Shown here in pieces: positions 58,165 to 64,000 of a stretch of 64,000 nt of DNA (position 1 is the stretch's first letter; every line of letters begins with the position of its first letter). The DNA is from Doris montereyensis. Lineage: Eukaryota; Mollusca; Gastropoda; Nudibranchia; Dorididae. The DNA is taken from the NCBI GenBank assembly GCA_037039925.1, contig JAXRKP010000545.1:214291-278290 (forward strand). Direction: 5' to 3'. A program made the translations under genes and the position numbers. The notes below the pieces were generated by a model. The model searched no databases. It was not told the DNA's origin and saw nothing but the letters and a program-made list of their open reading frames with translations.

Positions 58165-58500
58165 GAAGTCCTAGATCTAATATCTAGATCTAATCTAGAT
58201 TTATCTAGATCTAGATTAGATCTACCCATTCTGATTCTCATTCTGGGTCAAATGGGACATCACATCGTAAGTTTAAGGAGTGCCACAATCTAGATCTACG
58301 TAGATCTAGTATTATTATAGAGATCCACAAGCTAGCTCTAAATCTAGTAGATCTATAAGTAGCTCTAGCCTCTAAATCTACAGTGATGTAGATATCTAGA
58401 TTTCTAGATCATACACAACTGATCTGATGCTAGTGATACTCACAGAAATCATGATAGATTCTAGATCTAGAAGACTATTCTAGATCTAAATCTATGATCA
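58165..58500. repeat. TCTAGATC palindrome-rich patch
   Basis: Overlapping AGATCT, TCTAGA and CTAGATCTAG words occur about 20 times in 330 bases, with no fixed period. The same motif style appears at 36,297-36,410 and 57,238-57,262. I see no coding or transposon structure explaining it. Confidence 0.7.
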
Positions 58501-59070
58501 TTTTTCAATTCAGATGTGACACACTCATCGAAATATGCTCTTTGATGAGTTTTCAGTACGTTCCAATACACAATATAATAGAAATATAATCACCACCAGT
58601 GCCTGTTCTATTTTTCTCTGTATTCTGATTCTCTTTGCTAGCAATTCTTAGGGAAGCTTAGAACTCGGCCTATTATTATCCTAACGTCAAAGATTTCTCT
58701 TTTGACTTCCGCTACGCCAAATCCCGAAAGATCGCGGTCTGGGTCATGTGACCAGGACCAGGCAAAAACACTCTCACTATCAGTTTTAGAATCACAAAGC
58801 TAGCGTAGCATTTAATAACGATAAAATCGCAACTTTTCAAAGTTGGATGATCCTGACACGTTTTATTCTTACATGTAAATGTACATGCCACACATATTGC
58901 GTGATAACATGCATAAAATATGACTCGATGGAAAACACATGTATGTTGTAGATGTAATGCTGAATGAATCAACAATTATTTTACCACAGAATCTGATTTC
59001 AGGTTATGTTTAATAAATCAAACTAGACTTTTTGTCACTTACTCTAGTGCAGTCTCACTTAAGAATTAAT
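58501..59070. other. non-coding stretch
   Basis: No gene or known repeat was recognised between the palindrome-rich patch and LINE copy D. Confidence 0.4.
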
Positions 59071-59127
59071 TGTGGACAGTTGCCCGTACATGTGCGGGGA
59101 TTTGGCAGTGCCGCCCTCCATGAGTCT

Positions 59128-59400
59128 CCTGCTGCCTTGCAGACAGGTCTTCACTGACTTAAGGTTTAGGGAGTTAACCTGGGCAGAATATCAGCTGCAA
59201 CCTTGTATGAGGGTTTTGGTTGACCAAAGGCAAAAGGAGTTCACCCTGGCATAAAATAGCAATCTGTTGCCTTGCAGTACGGTCTTGGTTGACCAAAGGT
59301 TAAGGAAGTTAACCCCGACAGAAAAATCTAAACCTGTTGCCTTGCAGCCTGGTCTTAGCTGGCCAAAGGCTAAGCGAGTTAACCTTGACAGAAAATCAAA
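59128..59400 (+). repeat. 5' UTR monomers of LINE copy D
   Basis: Four units of about 66-70 bp each contain TTGCCTTGCAG, GGTCTTxxxTGACCAAAGG, CTAAGGGAGTTAACCCTGAC and AGAAAAT. Copies A and B have two such units and copy C one. Variable unit number in a LINE leader recalls promoter monomers of some mammalian L1 families, but promoter activity here is an inference. Confidence 0.8.
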
Positions 59401-59459
59401 ACCAAGGCCTGGTAGGGGGCCTAAAGATAGCAGCCTCACCACCTACATAGGGTACAGTG

Positions 59460-59655
59460 TAGAGCAAGATCTTGTCAGAGTTTTAGCACGAAGGGCCTAA
59501 CAGGCTTGTGTACTGTATGCTCCCCCAAAAGTTGAGAAGGACTTTGAATGAAATGGCCTGCCAGGGGATCAATGATGTAGCTTACAGTCAGGTGAGCCTG
59601 CACTTGTGCAGTGATACGGACTATACATCCATCATATCATCTTTAAATCCATCTT
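59460..59655 (+). mobile_element. 196-bp insertion with 7-bp target duplication
   Basis: The LINE leader reads GGGTACAGTG then continues GGCTAATC in the other copies. Here 196 bases are inserted between two TACAGTG copies (59,453-59,459 and 59,656-59,662). The insert has no visible inverted ends or A tail. An open frame through it reads QKLRRTLNEMACQGINDVAY, SQVSLHLCSDTDYTSII, protein-like but not recognised. It could be a captured transcript fragment or an unknown short element. Confidence 0.6.
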
Positions 59656-60557
59656 TACAGTGGGCTAATCACCTGCTTAACCAAAACCAACCGATTCAGA
59701 GAAACAGATATTAGAGCTGAACTAACTTCAGATGACGACACTTGAAACGAACACGGACTTTGATTTTTGGAACATGGAACGTTAGAGCAATAAATGGAGA
59801 AGAGTTAGAATTAGAATAGCCAAAGAATAAGAACAATTCCATGTAGATATTTTGACTATCACAGAAACAAAGAAAGAAGGATAAAGAATAGAAAATGTAG
59901 GACCAAATCATACTTTAATCTTCTCAGGAGTAGATGTAAAGGATAGAGCTAAAACAAGAGTAGGCCTCCTAATGCATAAAAGACATGAAAAGCTAATAGA
60001 AAGTTGGAAATTTATTAACTCGAGGTTATAAGAGCAAAACATTAAACCAAAAGGAAGAGAAATGCAATTATTAATATTATGGACCAAACAAAGAAGAACA
60101 TTTTGAAAACAATTTACAAATAGCTGCAAAGGACATTAAACCCAAACAGGAACTAATGGCGTTAGGAGATTTAAACGCTGGAGTATGCAACAATGTAGAA
60201 ACATCAGGACTAATTTGCAAAGAATGGAGAGAGACTAATAGATTTTTTGCCTAAACAGTAACATGAAAATAGGCACCATCTTTTTTCCGCATAAAGTTAA
60301 AAGATATCCACAAATAGTACAAGAGTAAATGAAGACAAGATAAAAGTCAATCATAGACTACATAATAGTTAGCAGTTCCCCTTTAACAGTACAATGGATA
60401 TTATGAGAGCTAACAGAGGAGCTGAAACATTTAGTAATCTGAGTGATCATCACCTAGTGTTTGCCAAAATACGATTACTGACTGAGGAAAACAAAACGAA
60501 AAGGATAGAAAAGAAAACTAATAAACTCAAAATAGAAGGACAAAATAAACCAGAAGC

Positions 60558-60560
<3 letters not shown>

Positions 60561-60655
<95 letters not shown>
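60561..60655. repeat. (AC)n(AT)n microsatellite
   Basis: About 19 AC units followed by about 28 AT units, inside LINE copy D. Confidence 0.95.
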
Positions 60656-60656
<1 letters not shown>

Positions 60657-61371
60657 TAATCTAGGATAAAACGATTTATCAGTCAAAGGCAGATTGATCT
60701 GAATGAAAGCACAACAGAACAAAAGGACAACTGCATAAAGAAACCCTTTTGAGTTGTACTAAGAGGTCTGTGGGAAACAAATTAAAGGAGAAAGGAAAAT
60801 AACAGCATGATGGAATAAGAATGTCAAAACTGAAAATCAAAAGAAAAGAAAAAGCCTGGAAGGAACAGTTTCAAACAAAGAGGCCAGAGGATAAGATAAA
60901 TTATATAATGTGAATGTGAGTTAGAGAACAAAAAGAAATGGAACAATGGAAAGAGTTTGGACAAAGACTTCAAGAAAGCTATCAAGGAAATCAAAAGCTG
61001 TTCTGGAGGGCAATGAAGAGCATGAGCAATTAAGAACGCCAACGAAGAAAGAATAAAAGCAAACAAATAAATCGAAACATAGAGCAAGTATTTTAAGCAA
61101 TTGCATAATACCTCCGGAACATATGAAACAAGGAATACAGATCAATTAGTAAGAACAACATGTAATGCAGATGAGATAACTAAAGGTGTAAACATCTCAA
61201 AAGAAGGAACCCAAAAAGCTATACGAAAAGTGAAATTAGGAAAGACACAAGGAGCAGATCAAGGTTTATCCAGAAGCGATTAAAAACCAAAAGAGAGAGG
61301 CAGACAAACTGCGACATAATTGGAAGTAAAAAAAAAAGGTGCCAGGTGGCAGGAAAAATGGAACAATCAAA

Positions 61372-61589
61372 CTTTTAGTATAGCTTATCAGTGAAAATTT
61401 TGTCTACAATACTTGCATTTTAAATATAGTATATACACATATGTGTGTGCGTATGTGTTCGGCTAGGAGGGAGGAAGGGAGAGAGTGACAGAGACACACA
61501 CACACACAGACACGCATATGTATATATACTATATAATTTAAAATGCAAGTATTGTAGACAACATTTTCACTAATAAACTATACTAAAAG
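61372..61589. mobile_element. foldback MITE, 218 bp
   Basis: The left arm (61,372-61,443) begins CTTTTAGTATAGCTTATCAG and the right arm (61,515-61,589) ends CTATACTAAAAG. The arms of about 72-75 bases match as inverted repeats over almost their whole length, for example GTCTACAATACTTGCATTTT on the left and its complement on the right. The loop of about 70 bases holds GGGAGGAAGGGAGAGAG and an (AC)n run. It interrupts LINE copy D. No clear target duplication is visible. Confidence 0.85.
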
Positions 61590-61633
61590 ATAGAGATAGA
61601 TAGATAAATAGATAGATAGATAGAGAGCGAGAG

Positions 61634-61668
<35 letters not shown>
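61590..61668. repeat. (GATA)n/(GA)n microsatellite
   Basis: GATAGATA units followed by GAGCGAGAGAG and a pure GA run directly next to the foldback element. Confidence 0.9.
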
Positions 61669-61854
61669 ATGAGGGTCATGCTCAGGTGCGCTTTACAAAG
61701 GCTAAGACATACATCATATAATAGCTTACATAATGTACTCAATATTTAAGATTACTATAAAATCAAGACATCTACATACACGAAAAATTGTTACAATTAA
61801 GATGAACAGTACCTAAATGACGATATGTGCTAATTACAAGATGGCCCTATACAC

Positions 61855-61858
61855 GCGT

Positions 61859-61918
<60 letters not shown>
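61855..61918. repeat. (AC)n microsatellite
   Basis: About 28 AC units after CGCGTGCG. It lies about 200 bp beyond the stop of the CR1/L2-like ORF and could be the LINE's 3' tail region or an independent repeat. Confidence 0.9.
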
Positions 61919-62116
61919 TGCAGGTGCCAACCCCTCACACCCCATGATAGGTCGAAAAGTCAGTTTTAAAAGTCTCCGTATATAAAAATATAATAATAGT
62001 TAAAGAAGTCAAACTAAGAGATCTAAGAATAATTACATATACATGACAGTGTTAAAGATACCATACATCAATAAAACACCAAACCCTTAACACGGGTTTT
62101 AGAAAATGCCAATAAG

Positions 62117-64000
62117 TTAAATATTATGTGAGTCGAAAGTGAAGCGGAACAACTCTGTTTTAAGTGATTGTTTAAAGGAAGGAAGGGTTGTACAATTTCT
62201 AGTTTTAACTGACAAAGAATTCCATATAGCTGGGGCCGAAAAGGTGAAAGAACGTTCGAGAAATTTTGTCTTAGGGACGCTTCTTTTTAGTTGCAAAGAT
62301 TGTGATGATCTAAGCGGACGATTGGGGTGGTGAACTTTAAGGAGATGTTTTAGATAGTCGGGGGCAGTGTCATGAATGCAGTTGAAAGTGAGACATGCTA
62401 TCTTATATACGATTCTCCTCTCTACGGGAAGCCAATGTAGAGAGCACAAAACGGGAGTGATGTGTTCAGACTTTTTGGTCTTAGTTACAATTCTTGCTGC
62501 TTTATTTTGAAGTAATTGTAATCGATGAATAGAAGTCTTTGGCAACCCATAAAGAAGAGAATTACAGTAATCAAGACGACTTGTGACAAGGGCATGGACA
62601 AGCATTTTACATGTTTCTTGGTCTAACAGATTTCGGATACGAGAAATGCTTTTAAGGACACAATGGATTGTTTGACAAACTTTGGTAATGTGAACATGCA
62701 TGTGTAAAAATTCATCAAAGAAGAAACCGAGATTTTTGACGCTATGGCTGTTACATATAGTCGTATTGTTTATGACCAGCTCATTTAATATAATGTCCTT
62801 TCCTTTTTTTCTAAATGTTATCAATTCTGTCTTGTCATTGTTGAATTTCAGTTTGTTTTCTGTCATCCAGGTCCTGATGTCTAACACACAGTTGATGATG
62901 GCTGTTTCTTTAGTTGTTATGTGATTGTTCATGCTGAGTGGGGTGTAGAGTTGCGTATCGTCAGCATAAAAATGATGATCAATGTTGTGGGATGCGATGA
63001 TGTCACTGAGAGGTGTAGTGTATAGTGTAAAGAGAAACGGACCAAGGACTGATCCCTGTGGGACGCCAAATTGGATATTTGTTGCCGATGAAGGACTGCC
63101 ATTTATGATGACTCGCTGGGTACGATCGGTAAGATAACTCACAAACCACTTCAGAGCCATGCCCGTGATGCCGAAACATTGTTGCATTCTAGCGAAGAGT
63201 GTTTTGTGGTCCACAGTATCGAAAGCCGCGCTCAGATCCAACAGTAGAAGTGCGACATTGTCATTGCATTGGAGCTGGTTGATTATGTCATTGTGGACAC
63301 GGATTAACGCAGTTTCAGTACTGTGGCCTCGCCTGTATGCTGATTGAAAAAGGGGGCACAGGTTGTAGCTCATGGTGTGGTTGGTAAGTCTTCGCACAAT
63401 GAGTTTCTCAATGATCTTTGAAATGAAATTTAAGTTCGAGACGGGTCTGTAATTTTTCATCATCTCGTTGTCAAGATTCTTCTTTTTTAAGAGTGGAGTC
63501 ACATGTGCTTCTTTGAAAACGGTGGGAAAATCCGCATTTTGGATGGAAACAATTGGCGATGGAGGTTATGGCTGGTGCAACCTCATTAATACAGGCTTTT
63601 AGAACCCACGTGGGAACCGCGTCCAATTTGCATTGTTTGTTTGCTGCATCATTGACGAGTTCAGTGATTTCCTCAACAGATGCGGGTAAAAAGTACAGTG
63701 TCAGTCTTTTCGTCAAGATCCGATCGAATGGTGACAATTTTGTCAACGAAATATTTATTGAATATGTTAGCTAATTCTTCGTCATTTGCGTGTGATGGTA
63801 AGAAAGATGATGGGTGTTCGTGTTTCATGAGTCTATTTATGATGTTCAAAAAGTTCTTTGCTGTTGCCCTTGTGCTCAGCGATGTTGTCTCTGGTATATG
63901 TATGTTTGCATTCGTTTATCAGTCCATTTGTTTCGTTTTTTTGCTTTGATATATAGTTCTTTGTGAATGATGAGCTTAGATTTCCGCCAAGTTTCTTCGG
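62117..64000 (-). mobile_element. CR1/L2-like LINE, 3' half with intact reverse-transcriptase ORF
   Basis: The frame 62,117-63,502 (461 codons) contains NYRPVSNLNFISKIIEKLI, FQSAYRRGHSTETALIRV, LLLLDLSAAFDTVDH (motif A), FGVPQGSVLGPFLFTLY (motif B), FYADDTQLY (catalytic box, residues 178-186), then SRLDYCNSLLYGLP and HWLPVERRI at the C-terminal side. This order is typical of CR1/L2-type elements. The start given is not a real start: the protein continues upstream in another frame (63,471-63,746, SVEEITELVNDAANKQCKLD, AVPTWVLKAC), with a one-base shift near 63,535, and on to the window edge. The endonuclease would lie outside. It reads more GC-rich and younger than the RTE-like copies. Confidence 0.92.

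Larger units (their letters stand above)
59071..61371 (+). mobile_element. RTE-like LINE, copy D, decayed
   Basis: It starts with a 5' UTR holding four tandem monomers (59,128-59,400), more than the other copies. The endonuclease start (TWNVRAINGEELELE) follows at 59,770. Later parts correspond to DYIIVSS, SDHHLVFAKIRLL and SYQGNQKLFWR (near 60,977), ending before the polymerase. It is interrupted by a 196-bp insertion (59,460-59,655), an (AC)n(AT)n microsatellite and finally a foldback element at 61,372, after which the LINE does not resume. Frameshifts are numerous. Confidence 0.82.

Noticed and set aside
59191..59442. Minus-strand frame over the LINE D leader.
   Set aside because: It follows from the low stop density of the repeated 5' UTR monomers. 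The other copies do not conserve it.

Overview
The window is eukaryotic, AT-rich, intron-containing DNA that is dense in repeats. Long microsatellites, RTE-like and CR1/L2-like LINEs, tRNA-derived SINEs, many terminal-inverted-repeat elements and TCTAGATC-rich patches suggest an invertebrate, most likely a lophotrochozoan and perhaps a mollusc. No marker fixes the species, so this is an inference.

The one host gene I can reconstruct is on the minus strand: an EFA6/PSD-type (PH and SEC7 domain) guanine-nucleotide exchange factor for ARF6. Ten coding exons run from 52,128 (first recognised exon; candidate ATG at 52,081) to a stop at 9,581. They are A 50,351-52,128; B 30,507-30,700; C 30,168-30,226; D 24,785-24,919; E 19,160-19,259; F 17,719-17,800; G 17,043-17,271; H 13,270-13,414; I 12,516-12,659; J 9,581-9,736. 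All splice sites are GT-AG and the phases agree throughout. The corrected reading gives about 992 residues: a long low-complexity N-terminus, Sec7 domain, PH domain and C-terminal coiled coil. Taken literally, exons A, D and H carry single-base frameshifts, mostly at or beside short homopolymers. These look more like assembly indels than gene death.

Almost everything else lies in the introns of this gene or beyond its ends. 1-9,580: a SINE, a pogo-like TA-flanked element, a mariner fossil and the probable 3' UTR. 9,900-24,760: three copies of a long non-coding repeat (called R1 here), two RTE-like LINE copies plus a 3' fragment, CR1-like fragments, and a 610-bp intron made almost wholly of tandem copies of its own 3' splice site. 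25,633-29,256: a 3.6-kb DNA transposon with 41-bp terminal inverted repeats and a frameshifted, intron-containing transposase of the DUF7869-like type. 30,701-50,350: a 19.6-kb intron holding about 5.7 kb of 44-bp minisatellite split by a short retroposon and a hAT-like element, a third RTE-like LINE carrying two nested short retroposons, a second DUF7869-like fossil and another hAT-like element.

Upstream of exon A are a hAT-like element, an unidentified coding-like ORF, a LINE endonuclease fossil joined to a piggyBac fossil, restriction-palindrome-rich DNA, a fourth RTE-like LINE interrupted by a foldback MITE, and the 3' half of a CR1/L2-like LINE with an intact reverse-transcriptase ORF that leaves the window on the right.

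Two items look least described. One is a family of short (about 130-150 bp) non-tRNA-like retroposons with an A-rich tail, 12-15 bp target duplications and one 5'-truncated copy. The other is the minisatellite born from an exon/intron junction of EFA6.
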